From contig NZ_FOLN01000004.1 of NCBI RefSeq assembly GCF_900112395.1, positions 62,001 to 126,000 on the forward strand: a stretch of 64,000 nucleotides of DNA. The letters are read 5' to 3'. How positions within the stretch are numbered: the stretch's first letter is position 1; the number at the start of each line of letters is the position of its first letter. This stretch comes from Algibacter lectus (lineage in GTDB: Bacteria > Bacteroidota > Bacteroidia > Flavobacteriales > Flavobacteriaceae). Shown piece by piece: positions 53,018 through 61,513 of this stretch. The notes beneath the pieces are model-generated. The model was not told where the DNA came from. It searched no databases and worked only from the letters and a program-made list of their open reading frames with translations. The position numbers and the translations under genes were made by a program.

Positions 53018-53821
53018 ATGTATACAATCGCTAAGTTATTATTATTTTCTCTATTTTTCATAAGCTGTTCTAGCGAAAAAGCAAATACAGACGAGGATGA
53101 TATTTTAATTGAACCAGAAGCTGAAATAGATGATTCTGAAACCAATAACGCAACAAAAACACCAAGCGGAACTTGCAGTACAACCGTAAATTTCGAAGAT
53201 TTAGTGGTAGAAACTAGTTGGATATCTCAAGACACAGGAAATCGAGATACTTTTGATGCCTGCAGTGTAGACGGAGAAAACTGGATGGATAGATACAATA
53301 CCAATATTGTTATGTTAACCTGTTTAAGTGGTGATAGCCATAGAACAGAATTAAAGGAAAACATAGGAGATGAAGCTGCTTTAAATCATTATAAAAAAAT
53401 GACCTTTACTGCTAAGTTTACAGGTATTCCTGAAAATGGAGTTACAATAGCCCAAATCCATAATAGAGGAACAGATGTAAAAAGACCATGGATAAGGCTT
53501 TACTTTGATCACGATAAATTCATTAAAATAAAGGAAACAGAAACAAACCCAACCGGCAGCAGTTCTGATTACACAACATACACAGGCCCAGAATATACAG
53601 AAAATCAAGAAATTACTATTACTGTTATTACGGGTGAAAACGGCGAGAAAAAAGCAGAAATGAGTCTGCAAATGGGCGAGATATCATGGGCACAAGCCCT
53701 TTCTCCAAGTGAAGCTTGGAGCACTAAAAGTGACACATATTACTTAAAAGCTGGTGTATATACAGAAGGAAATGATACATCACCAAAAGTAGAATATAGC
53801 GCATTTTCGATAAACCATTAA
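53018..53821 (+). CDS. Alginate lyase, polysaccharide lyase family 7
   Basis: 267-residue secreted lipoprotein (signal peptide with lipobox ISCSSEK, Cys17) that depolymerises alginate by beta-elimination. PL7 motifs are seen in order: SHRTELKE (R-T-E-L catalytic strand, ~108-115), AQIHNRG (QIH, ~148-154) and YYLKAGVYTE (~247-256). The Glu in RTEL, the His in QIH and the Tyr in YLKAGVY are the expected active-site residues; QIH is generally associated with guluronate-containing substrates. An Asp/Glu-rich linker links the anchor to the catalytic domain. Solitary, without other alginate genes nearby. Confidence 0.9.
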   Translation: MYTIAKLLLFSLFFISCSSEKANTDEDDILIEPEAEIDDSETNNATKTPSGTCSTTVNFEDLVVETSWISQDTGNRDTFDACSVDGENWMDRYNTNIVMLTCLSGDSHRTELKENIGDEAALNHYKKMTFTAKFTGIPENGVTIAQIHNRGTDVKRPWIRLYFDHDKFIKIKETETNPTGSSSDYTTYTGPEYTENQEITITVITGENGEKKAEMSLQMGEISWAQALSPSEAWSTKSDTYYLKAGVYTEGNDTSPKVEYSAFSINH

Positions 53822-53835
53822 AAGCACAAAAGCTG

Positions 53836-54459
53836 TTATAAATAACTTAGAAAAACCTCCCGATCAACTTCTTCTGCACCTAAACTTTCTAAATGGTTAG
53901 TATACACTTGGCAATCTATTAGCTTGTAATTAGTGTGCTGTATAAAGGTAATAAAACCAACTTTACTAGCATTGCTAACTTTGGTAAACATACTTTCTCC
54001 GCAAAAAACGCCATTGTTTAAATCAACACCATAAAGTCCTGCTACAAGTTTGTCATACTCCCAAACTTCGATAGATTTTGCGTAACCTTGTTTATGTAGT
54101 TCTACATAAGCATCAATCATGTGTTGTGTAATCCAAGTGCCAGCTTGTCCATCTCGTTTCATTTTAGCACACTCGGTAATTACTGCTTTAAAGTTTTTAT
54201 TTACGGTGACTTCAAAATTGGAATTTCTTAAAACCTGCCGCATACTTTTAGAAACTTTAAGTTTCTCTGGAAATAAAACAAAACGCGGATCTGGAGACCA
54301 CCATACAATAGGCTCGGCATCATCAAACCAAGGAAATATACCCGTCTTATAAGCAAGTATTAAGCGCTCTACAGATAAGTCGCCACCAATAGCGAGTACA
54401 CCTTCAGGAGACGCTTCCGAGACATCGGGAAATTGTATATTTTCGTTTAAATAGTACAT
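53836..54459 (-). CDS. aat: Leucyl/phenylalanyl-tRNA--protein transferase
   Basis: 207-residue cytoplasmic enzyme adding Leu or Phe to N-terminal Arg/Lys of proteins, creating N-degrons for ClpS/ClpAP. The family is recognisable by FPDVSEASPEGVLAIGGDLSVERLILAYKTGIFPWF at the N-terminus and GVFCGESMFTKVSNASKVGFITF in the core. Length slightly under the E. coli protein. Convergent with the alginate lyase. Confidence 0.95.
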   Translation of the reverse strand: MYYLNENIQFPDVSEASPEGVLAIGGDLSVERLILAYKTGIFPWFDDAEPIVWWSPDPRFVLFPEKLKVSKSMRQVLRNSNFEVTVNKNFKAVITECAKMKRDGQAGTWITQHMIDAYVELHKQGYAKSIEVWEYDKLVAGLYGVDLNNGVFCGESMFTKVSNASKVGFITFIQHTNYKLIDCQVYTNHLESLGAEEVDREVFLSYL

Positions 54460-54526
54460 TTAACAACTGTTGTAGTATAGCGTTCTCTTTAAATAAACTT
54501 CTAGAGAATCTATTATTAGTAAAAAT

Positions 54527-54568
54527 AAAAAACCTCAACATTTTAAGTAAAATATTGAGGTTTTTTTA
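54527..54568. terminator. Bidirectional terminator between aat and DUF3127
   Basis: Inverted repeat AACCTCAACATTTT / AAAATATTGAGGTT with a 4-nt loop and T-runs on both sides. It lies upstream of aat and downstream of the DUF3127 gene, both minus strand, so it mainly ends the latter. Confidence 0.7.
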
Positions 54569-54606
54569 TTTAACTTCCACTGATGTGGATATGCAAAAAT
54601 TTCTAT

Positions 54607-54984
54607 TTAGAAAGGTAAATCGTCGTGATCTTCTTCTTTTAAATCTCCTGCTGGTTCAAAAGCATCTGCTGGTGGTACAGCTGGCATACCTGCTCCAGAA
54701 GCATCTGCTTGTACAGCTTCAATTCTCCAACCTTGAATTGAGTTAAAATATTTAGTTTCTCCTTGTGGATTAACCCATTCTCTACCACGTAAGTTAATGC
54801 TAATTTTAACTTGTTGTCCTTCTTTATAACTATTTAATAAATCTGTTTTATCTTGTACAAACTCCACCATAATGTGTTGTGGATATTGCTCTTCTGTTGT
54901 CACTACAATCTCTCTTTTTCTAAACCCATTTCCACCGAACGTTTGAGTTTCTCCAACCATTTTTACTCTTCCTTGAACTTCCAT
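54607..54984 (-). CDS. DUF3127 OB-fold protein with SSB-like C-terminal tail
   Basis: 125 residues. Residues 1-90 match the DUF3127 family, an OB-fold-like protein (RVKMVGETQTFGGNGFRKREIVVTT; INLRGREWVNPQGETKYFNSIQGWRIE). The tail is disordered and ends EEDHDDLPF, which mimics the acidic C-terminal peptide of single-stranded DNA-binding protein that docks DNA-repair partners. A role as an SSB-like accessory factor is an inference from this. Stand-alone gene ended by a bidirectional terminator. Confidence 0.85.
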   Translation of the reverse strand: MEVQGRVKMVGETQTFGGNGFRKREIVVTTEEQYPQHIMVEFVQDKTDLLNSYKEGQQVKISINLRGREWVNPQGETKYFNSIQGWRIEAVQADASGAGMPAVPPADAFEPAGDLKEEDHDDLPF

Positions 54985-55026
54985 TTTATATATTTATTAG
55001 TATTCGTAAAATTAAAATGCCTTTAT

Positions 55027-55896
55027 TTAAGACAGTAATATTTTCCAAGCATTTTCAACATCACCTAAACCCAAATAATCTTGAGCTAATTTATGTTTTT
55101 GCTCGTTTGTTGCTGCTTTAATATTTAAAGTACTCGTCTCTAAATTACTAACAAAAGCCTCAACACTCTCGGCTGTTGGCAAAGCTTCCACATTACCCAA
55201 CATACCTAAATCGTTTCCTGTTAAAATCATGCTTTTTTTAATCGCATCAGGAAAACTATCCACTCCAATACCTTTAGTTGCAATAGGCTTTGGTATTTCA
55301 AAAAAACCAGCTTTCGCACGGCTATAATAACTACCACCTGCTCTAGCAACTAAATCTAGTTTTTCTTGGTTTATGGTATCATCTTCGTTTAAAACAGCAT
55401 CATCAATATGCAATTTAACAACCTCACAAATCACCAAATTACCAGCGCCACCTTCATGCCCTAACCTAATAACTTCATTTACCTTACATTCTATCTGTAT
55501 AGGCGATTCGGCTACTCGAAACGGCTTCACAATATCGGATTTCAACATGGTTAACCCAGCTTTATCAAATTCGTTAACACCATCAGCATACTCCGTACTC
55601 GATAATGACATTTGATGCACTAGATCAAAATTAACCACATTAATTACCACCTCTTTTGTTGCCTCTATATTTAGCAACGTATGCTTTTCTGTATTATCTC
55701 TAACACGTCTAGCAGGCGAAAAAATTAATATTGGCGGCTTTGCGCTAAACACATTAAAAAAACTAAATGGTGATAAATTAGGCTTCCCTTCTGCATCCAA
55801 AGTACTTGCAAATGCTATTGGTCTGGGTGCTACGGCACTTAACAAATAACTGTGCAATTTACTTGTTGGAACACTTTTAGGGTCTATAGATACCAT
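55027..55896 (-). CDS. Flavin reductase family protein (FMN-binding split-barrel)
   Basis: 289 residues. The FMN-binding split-barrel region (LLSAVAPRPIAFASTLDAEGKPNLSPFSFFNVFSAKPPILIFS, ~15-60) and TEKHTLLNIEATKEVVINVVN are characteristic of flavin reductase-like domain proteins. Start is set at ATG 55896: the upstream in-frame TTG at 55917 lies inside the -7 promoter element and so cannot be translated. Substrate unknown. Single gene. Confidence 0.85.
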   Translation of the reverse strand: MVSIDPKSVPTSKLHSYLLSAVAPRPIAFASTLDAEGKPNLSPFSFFNVFSAKPPILIFSPARRVRDNTEKHTLLNIEATKEVVINVVNFDLVHQMSLSSTEYADGVNEFDKAGLTMLKSDIVKPFRVAESPIQIECKVNEVIRLGHEGGAGNLVICEVVKLHIDDAVLNEDDTINQEKLDLVARAGGSYYSRAKAGFFEIPKPIATKGIGVDSFPDAIKKSMILTGNDLGMLGNVEALPTAESVEAFVSNLETSTLNIKAATNEQKHKLAQDYLGLGDVENAWKILLS

Positions 55897-55914
55897 TAAG
55901 TTCTTTAATTTCGA

Positions 55915-55922
55915 CAAAGGTA
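55915..55922 (-). promoter_or_regulatory. Bacteroidota -7 promoter element for the flavin reductase
   Basis: TACCTTTG on the minus strand (TAnnTTTG) 18 bp before the ATG at 55896. It overlaps the TTG at 55917, which decides against that codon as start. Confidence 0.6.
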
Positions 55923-56017
55923 ACTATTCTCTTTTGGAACTAAAAACAGATTTACTAACAACTTTGAACAATAATATTAACAGATTTGCATTATATTACT
56001 TGATAATTAATAATAAC

Positions 56018-57184
56018 ATGATTTTCACCAAATATAATGCCGCATTTCGTTGGGTAATGATAGCGACATCATTCATTATTGTCTCTCTTATTCTGTGGAA
56101 TACTTACGAATTTTTTCAGCATTTTAAAAAGGAGGAAAGTATAAAAATGGAAAATTGGTCGTTTGCTCAAACCGATTTTATAAACGATGAAACCAATGGC
56201 GATTTAGAACTTACCCTTAAAATTTTAAGCAGTAACAAAACCACACCAATGCTTGTTATTAATGAAGATGGCAGCCTTGGAAGTTATAATAATATTGACG
56301 AAACAAAGATTACCGACTCCGTTTATGTACAAAAACTAATTACCAAATTTAAGGAAGAGAACACCCCAAAACATGTAAAAATGGGCAACACCATAGTAAG
56401 CACTATTTACTACGGAAACTCACCGCTACTGAATAAATTAAAATACTACCCTTTGGCATTACTGCTTATTATTTTTCTGTTTTCGGCAGTGATTTACTTT
56501 TTTTACAGCAGTAATAAAAATGCTGTACAAAACAAATTGTGGTCTGGTATGGCTAAAGAAACCGCACATCAAATTGGCACGCCCCTATCCTCTTTAATTG
56601 GTTGGACTGAAATTTTAAAAACTGAAAATGTAGACCCCGATTATATTCTTGAAATTGAAAAAGATATAGACAGATTACAAACCATAACCGAGCGTTTTAG
56701 TAAAATTGGCTCTTTACCAACTTTAGAACCCGCAGATATAATTAAAGAAACTTTGGAGTCTTTTGATTATTTAAAATCGCGATCATCCAAATTAATAGAA
56801 TTTGAAATAAAAACACCAGTAGACCCAATTCCTGTAAATTTAAATAAACAACTTTACAGTTGGACTATTGAAAATTTAGTTAAAAACGCTATAGATGCCA
56901 TGAAGGGCCGTGGTAAGCTAAAAATTGAAATTTCGCAATTAGAACTGCAAGTTAAGATAAGCATAACCGATACCGGAAAAGGTATTGCCAAAAAGGATTT
57001 TAATAAAGTTTTCGAACCAGGTTACACTACAAAAAAACGCGGCTGGGGCTTAGGCCTATCGCTTACCAAACGTATTATTGAAGATTTCCATAACGGAAAA
57101 ATAAAAGTATTACAATCGGAAAAAGGTGTAGGCACTACGTTTCTAATCACTCTAAAACGCGCTTCTCATGACGAAACAAGATAA
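56018..57184 (+). CDS. Sensor histidine kinase with HQIGTP H-box
   Basis: 389 residues (ATG at 56018; in-frame ATG at 55934 adds 28 non-signal residues and is less likely, with a CAGATTTG near-consensus promoter in between). Two transmembrane helices (residues ~15-32 and ~150-168) flank a ~115-residue periplasmic domain. The H-box reads KETAHQIGTPLSSLIGW (His near 183), followed by N-box ENLVKNAIDAM and G-boxes ITDTGKGIAKKDF and GWGLGLSLTKRI. The partner regulator is not in view. The 3' end overlaps the next gene by 17 bp. Confidence 0.85.
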   Translation: MIFTKYNAAFRWVMIATSFIIVSLILWNTYEFFQHFKKEESIKMENWSFAQTDFINDETNGDLELTLKILSSNKTTPMLVINEDGSLGSYNNIDETKITDSVYVQKLITKFKEENTPKHVKMGNTIVSTIYYGNSPLLNKLKYYPLALLLIIFLFSAVIYFFYSSNKNAVQNKLWSGMAKETAHQIGTPLSSLIGWTEILKTENVDPDYILEIEKDIDRLQTITERFSKIGSLPTLEPADIIKETLESFDYLKSRSSKLIEFEIKTPVDPIPVNLNKQLYSWTIENLVKNAIDAMKGRGKLKIEISQLELQVKISITDTGKGIAKKDFNKVFEPGYTTKKRGWGLGLSLTKRIIEDFHNGKIKVLQSEKGVGTTFLITLKRASHDETR

Positions 57185-57539
57185 GCTTATTACCGTAAAA
57201 GAAGTTGTTTTAAAAAACTACTGTCCTGAATGTTATAATAACGACGGCATGCAACTCACCTTTAAACAGCGCTTTATTGAAACCACATTTTACAAACGTA
57301 TTACAGACGACATTAAACATGTGCTAATCTGCAAAACTTGCGATTCTATAATTTATCCTGTACAATGGGATGAGGATATTGAGCGTGTTTTCGAATATCA
57401 AAAAAGAGCTTTTATTCCGAAAAAAACATCGCGTCAATTTAAAAAACCAGCTCACCTTATTTTCGCCCTACTTGGTGTGGCAATTGTAGCGGTAATTGTT
57501 ACGCTTTTAATTTACAATAAGATTATAAATTTGCCTTAA
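57168..57539 (+). CDS. Small membrane protein with a four-cysteine zinc-ribbon-like region
   Basis: 123 residues. Two CxxC pairs, CPEC (~19-22) and CKTC (~55-58), suggest a zinc ribbon; a C-terminal transmembrane helix is near residues 95-117 (LIFALLGVAIVAVIVTLLIY). Function unknown. It starts 17 bp inside the kinase gene and ends 17 bp inside the convergent HIT gene, so translational coupling with the kinase is likely. Confidence 0.7.
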   Translation: MTKQDKLITVKEVVLKNYCPECYNNDGMQLTFKQRFIETTFYKRITDDIKHVLICKTCDSIIYPVQWDEDIERVFEYQKRAFIPKKTSRQFKKPAHLIFALLGVAIVAVIVTLLIYNKIINLP

Positions 57540-57912
57540 TAGCTTCGGCTAAAGCTACAAATTCTTCTGTAGATAATTTTTGTTTCTGAATAAAACGGGC
57601 ATCTTCCATAGATTGTAACGGAATTAAATGCACATGTGCATGTGGCACTTCTAAACCAATTACAGAAACACCAATACGTTTACATGGCACCGCCTTTTCA
57701 AGAGCTAAGGCTACCTTTCTTGAAAAAGACATTAAACCATTATAAGTCGCTTCATCTAAATCAAAAATTTTATCAACCTCCTGCTTAGGAATACAAAGTG
57801 TATGCCCTTTTGCATTTGGATTAACATCTAAAAACGCTAAAAAATCTTCGGTCTCTGCTACCTTGTAGCATGGAATATCTCCGTTTATAATTTTAGTAAA
57901 AATAGATGCCAT
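57523..57912 (-). CDS. HIT-family nucleotide hydrolase/transferase
   Basis: 129-residue histidine-triad protein (Hint-like), hydrolysing purine nucleotide phosphoramidates in the family. The HxHxH motif is visible in PHAHVHLIPL (residues ~96-105) along with the N-terminal FTKIINGDIPCYKVAETEDFLAFLDVNP. Length is typical. Convergently overlaps the zinc-ribbon gene by 17 bp. It is followed upstream on the same strand by greA with a 74-bp gap. Confidence 0.9.
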   Translation of the reverse strand: MASIFTKIINGDIPCYKVAETEDFLAFLDVNPNAKGHTLCIPKQEVDKIFDLDEATYNGLMSFSRKVALALEKAVPCKRIGVSVIGLEVPHAHVHLIPLQSMEDARFIQKQKLSTEEFVALAEAIKANL

Positions 57913-57986
57913 AATTTATGTTTTTTATATGTGTCTTTATCTTTTTAAAATTTTCGCTTTCGCGGAAATAGGACATGATTTTTTTT

Positions 57987-58460
57987 CTATCGAGAAATTT
58001 CAACAATATCGAACTTCATCACGCCATTTGGCACCTGAATTTCGGCAACATCTCCAACCGATTTACCTAGCAAACCTTTTCCAATAGGTGAGTTTACCGA
58101 TATTTTTCCGGTAGCTAAATCTGCTTCACCATCGGCAACCAAAGTATAATTCATTTCCATACCATTGGTTTGATTTTTAATTTTCACTTTAGATAAAACC
58201 AAAATTTTAGAGTTATCTAATTGCGACTCGTCAATAACACGCGCACCAGCCAAAGCATCTTCTAATTTCGAAATTCTCATCTCCAACATACCTTGCGCTT
58301 CTTTAGCGGCATCATATTCGGCATTCTCACTTAAATCGCCTTTATCTCTTGCTTCTGCAATAGCTCTAGAAGCTTTTACACGTTCCACATCTTTTAATTG
58401 CTTAAGCTCTGCTCTTAATCTTTTTAATCCTTCAGGTGTATAGTAAGATACTTTACTCAT
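57987..58460 (-). CDS. greA: Transcription elongation factor GreA
   Basis: 157-residue secondary-channel factor stimulating transcript cleavage by stalled RNA polymerase. The N-terminal coiled coil (YYTPEGLKRLRAELKQLKDVERVKAS...EARDKGDLSENAEYDAAKEAQ) carries the acidic tip residues (GDLSENAEYD). The C-terminal FKBP-like domain (~80-157) ends in KFDIVEISR. Family-standard length. Probably cotranscribed with the HIT gene. Confidence 0.95.
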   Translation of the reverse strand: MSKVSYYTPEGLKRLRAELKQLKDVERVKASRAIAEARDKGDLSENAEYDAAKEAQGMLEMRISKLEDALAGARVIDESQLDNSKILVLSKVKIKNQTNGMEMNYTLVADGEADLATGKISVNSPIGKGLLGKSVGDVAEIQVPNGVMKFDIVEISR

Positions 58461-58632
58461 AACTTCATCGTTTACTTAATAAAAAAAGATTCCGAAATAC
58501 GATTTAATAACAATTATTAAAGCATTCGGAATAAAAAAATCCCGTTCACACGAGATTCTAAAACAAATATACAAAATAAATAACTCAATTTGCTTTTTGT
58601 TGTAAATTGCAAATCAAATTTTTAGTTAAAAA

Positions 58633-59070
58633 ATGAAATTATTATCATCTGTTTTTTGCATTATTTTTTTAATCAGTTGTAGCTCGGATACAGTAACCGA
58701 AAATCCGTACTTACCAAACTACAGCTTTAACACCGGAAGCCTAATAAACACCAACTTACCCGAATACAGCCAACTAAAATTTGCTGCAAATTCTATTATT
58801 TTACAAAGTCCATATGGCATTAATGGCGTGGTTCTTTATTATGCCGGTGGCGACAACTATAACGCCTTTGAACTTACCGACCCGAACCACCAATTAAGCA
58901 GTTGTTCCACTTTAAGTGTTAACGGCATTATTGCTACTTGTGATTGCGACGACGGCAACTCCTATGATTTACTTAACGGCATTAAAATGGAAGGCACTAC
59001 GGGCACTTACCCATTAATACGCTATCGCGTGGAGGTTTCTGGATCTTTAATCAGGATATATAACAATTAA
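58633..59070 (+). CDS. Small predicted lipoprotein
   Basis: 145 residues; lipobox in FLISCSSDT (Cys16). The mature part includes a conserved pair of cysteines (LSSCSTL and IATCDCDDG), which may form a disulfide. The region FAANSIILQSPYGINGVVLYYAGGDNYNAFELTDPNHQL resembles a Rieske-like fold of Bacteroidota lipoproteins but without Rieske His ligands being certain. Family not assigned. Followed by a strong bidirectional terminator. Confidence 0.6.
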   Translation: MKLLSSVFCIIFLISCSSDTVTENPYLPNYSFNTGSLINTNLPEYSQLKFAANSIILQSPYGINGVVLYYAGGDNYNAFELTDPNHQLSSCSTLSVNGIIATCDCDDGNSYDLLNGIKMEGTTGTYPLIRYRVEVSGSLIRIYNN

Positions 59071-59101
59071 AAAAAAGCGACTCTTTCGAGTCGCTTTTTT
59101 T
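59071..59101. terminator. Bidirectional rho-independent terminator
   Basis: Perfect GCGACTC / GAGTCGC stem with a TTTC tetraloop, flanked by A-run and T-run. It serves the plus-strand lipoprotein and the minus-strand TonB receptor from opposite sides. Confidence 0.9.
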
Positions 59102-59126
59102 AATGCTATTTCAAAACATTTTATAT

Positions 59127-61262
59127 TTAAAACTTTAATGTAGCGCCTACTAAAAAGTTAGACGTTGCTTGTGGATAGTATCCAGCGTAATAACCTGTAC
59201 TTGTTCCTGTCTGGCTTCCTGAATCATCATAATCATAAGATCCAAAATAACCGTTAGACACATACTTTCTATTTAATATATTATTTGCTAATGCAGATAA
59301 AGTAATCGACTTAAATATCTTGTTCATTTTTATAAGGTAGTTTATGCTAATATCGTTTACAAAATAATCGCTTAGAACAGAATCTTCATTATCTATATTT
59401 CCCATATATTGCTCACCAACAAACTTACTTAAAAGTGATAATTGTAAATTTTCTACAGGTGAAAAGTTAATAGCATTTCCTATAACAACTTCTGGCGAAA
59501 ACGAAATATTTGTACTTCCTAAATCAACAACTTCACCATTTATAGACGAATTGAAATTTTTATTTTTATTCGTACTCAGCGCAAAATTAGTAGCTATACT
59601 AAACATTTTACTAAATTGAATATTCGCATCAACCTCCAAACCTAAACGGTAACTTTTTCCGCTAGTAGCTCTTATTGGGCTTCCAACATCATCCAACTCA
59701 CCTGTTAAAACCAATTGATTTTTATAAAACATGTAGTACAAATTAGAATTTACGCTTACTTTATTTTTATTAAAACGCCACCCTAACTCAATATCTCTAA
59801 GTGTTTCGTTTTTGGTAACCCCTGCTTCAAAATCATCACGATTTGGTTCTCTATTTGCCACAGCAAAAGAGGTGTAAAAACTGCTAAACTTAGAATTTTT
59901 ATAAGTTAACCCAACTTTTGGATTGAAAAAACTAAAGCTAGCATCGGTAGTAAAATCAACTCGATCAGAATTTAATCCGTTTGTTTTGTAATCTACAAAA
60001 CGACCTTGCAAATCAACAAAACCAATAAGTTGTTCACTTAACTTAACAGTTGCTTTAGAGAATACACTAAAATCGTTTTTAGTAGCATCACCATCATAAT
60101 AATGATCTCTAATGTTAGCATTTACAGCTAAATCGCTACCCCAAATAACCTCTCCAAAATGGTCACCATCATAAGAACTGTATGACAACCCTGTAATCAC
60201 CTCAACGGCATTGTTCTTATAAGTAACGTTAGCATTAACAACATAGAAATTATTATCTAACCAACGACGCACAATTACATCAGAATCTTCTTCAATTAAA
60301 TTATTAAAATCAGCCGCAGATTCTTCTGTTTTATACTGCTCAAAATAACCTTTCCCTTTGGTGTAGTTTAAACCTAAGTTTGTAGACCAGTTATTATCAA
60401 AACGCTCATTCCAATGCAATTGATAATGATCTTGCCAATAATTATCGGTTTCATTATCGTAAGTATATGGGTTTTGTCTACGATTTTCCTTAAGCTCATC
60501 GGCAGTTAAACCATACCAGGCTTGGTAAGTACGCTCTTCATTCCCAAAAGTTAACGCTTTTATTAATGTATTGCCGTCTTTATAAATTCCTTGTAAAAAG
60601 TAAGATTTTAGATCAGTAAAAGCACGATCTACATAACCATCGGAATTTAATTTTGAAAAACGACCAGAAATCTCAAAATGATCATTTAACAAACCTGTAC
60701 TTAATTTTACAGTATGCTTACGTGTACCAAAACTCCCAAAGCTATTAGAAATCTCACCAGAGGCCTCACCAGAATACGCATCGGTTAAAAGGTTTAAACT
60801 CGCTCCAAAAGCGCCAGAACCGTTAGTTGAAGTACCAACACCTCGTTGCAATTGTAAACTCTGTGTAGACGATGCAAAATCGCCTAAATTCACAAAAAAT
60901 GTACCCTGACTTTCAGGATCATTATAAGGAATTCCGTTAATAGTAACATTAACACGTGTTCCATCCGTACCACGTACACGAATACTTGAATAACCAATAC
61001 CCGCCCCAGCATCACTAGTAGTAACTACAGATGGTAAAAAGTTAATAAGCGTAGGAATATCTTGCCCTAAATTACGTTTTGCAAGTTCTTCTTTAGAAAG
61101 GTTGGAGTGTGTAATTGGCGAATCGGCATTTACACGCACCGCTTTTACTAAAACCTCATCGAGAGTTTCTGTTTTAGTAGAATCTTGTTGTACTGGATTT
61201 TGTTGTGCATTAACACAAATTGATAACACAAAAAGTGCTAAAAAAAGAAACATATTTTTCAT
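59127..61262 (-). CDS. TonB-dependent receptor, predicted thiamine receptor
   Basis: 711-residue outer-membrane receptor. Signal peptide (MKNMFLFLALFVLSICVNAQ), TonB box-like ETLDEVLVKAVRV, plug (residues ~55-165; VRVNADSPITHSNLSKEELAK, SIRVRGTDGTRVNVTINGIPYNDPESQG) and barrel ending NFLVGATLKF. The 200-bp leader holds a TPP riboswitch, so expression falls when thiamine is plentiful; thiamine or its phosphates/precursors are the inferred cargo, as for TPP-riboswitch-controlled receptors in other Bacteroidota. Start 61262 is preferred over an in-frame ATG at 61298, which adds 12 residues before the signal peptide. Substrate is predicted, not shown. Confidence 0.85.
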   Translation of the reverse strand: MKNMFLFLALFVLSICVNAQQNPVQQDSTKTETLDEVLVKAVRVNADSPITHSNLSKEELAKRNLGQDIPTLINFLPSVVTTSDAGAGIGYSSIRVRGTDGTRVNVTINGIPYNDPESQGTFFVNLGDFASSTQSLQLQRGVGTSTNGSGAFGASLNLLTDAYSGEASGEISNSFGSFGTRKHTVKLSTGLLNDHFEISGRFSKLNSDGYVDRAFTDLKSYFLQGIYKDGNTLIKALTFGNEERTYQAWYGLTADELKENRRQNPYTYDNETDNYWQDHYQLHWNERFDNNWSTNLGLNYTKGKGYFEQYKTEESAADFNNLIEEDSDVIVRRWLDNNFYVVNANVTYKNNAVEVITGLSYSSYDGDHFGEVIWGSDLAVNANIRDHYYDGDATKNDFSVFSKATVKLSEQLIGFVDLQGRFVDYKTNGLNSDRVDFTTDASFSFFNPKVGLTYKNSKFSSFYTSFAVANREPNRDDFEAGVTKNETLRDIELGWRFNKNKVSVNSNLYYMFYKNQLVLTGELDDVGSPIRATSGKSYRLGLEVDANIQFSKMFSIATNFALSTNKNKNFNSSINGEVVDLGSTNISFSPEVVIGNAINFSPVENLQLSLLSKFVGEQYMGNIDNEDSVLSDYFVNDISINYLIKMNKIFKSITLSALANNILNRKYVSNGYFGSYDYDDSGSQTGTSTGYYAGYYPQATSNFLVGATLKF

Positions 61263-61374
61263 TACGACTATATTTATAATCGAATAAAAAGAGGTCATTA
61301 TTCTTTAAAAATTAATTAGTTTTCGAAATACTAAGCCAAGCTTAGCATAACTATTTACAACATTTTGCATGATG

Positions 61375-61455
61375 TAACATTTCCTAAACAGCATTACCTG
61401 TTCTAGGTTCAATGGGTATGATCTCAGCCGATATTGGGCACCCCTTTTTTGAGAA
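61375..61455 (-). promoter_or_regulatory. TPP (thi-box) riboswitch
   Basis: On the minus strand the leader reads GGGGTGCC ... GGCTGAGATCATACCC ATTGAACCT ... GGTAATGC, the conserved core of the thiamine pyrophosphate riboswitch: the CTGAGA and ACCC/TTGAACCT helix-junction elements, and GGTAATGCTG for the P4-P5 arm. It starts right after a -7 promoter (61461-61468) and lies about 110 nt upstream of the receptor start, so it probably controls translation initiation or termination of the TonB receptor. Confidence 0.92.
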
Positions 61456-61460
61456 CGCTG

Positions 61461-61468
61461 CAAAAGTA
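61461..61468 (-). promoter_or_regulatory. Bacteroidota -7 promoter element for the riboswitch transcript
   Basis: TACTTTTG on the minus strand (TAnnTTTG) directly upstream of the riboswitch, so the transcript begins at or near its 5' end. Confidence 0.6.
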
Positions 61469-61513
61469 ATTAAGAATTTAGAATTAACCGTGCAGAATGA
61501 AATAATTCTTTTT

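Noticed and set aside
55934-56018. Upstream ATG as start of the histidine kinase at 56018
   Set aside because: It would add 28 residues without a signal or domain feature, and a near-consensus -7 element (CAGATTTG) lies between the two start codons.
61262-61455. Other riboswitch classes for the thi-box leader
   Set aside because: The CTGAGA...TTGAACCT...GGTAATGC core is specific to TPP; a cobalamin box, also common before TonB receptors, does not match.
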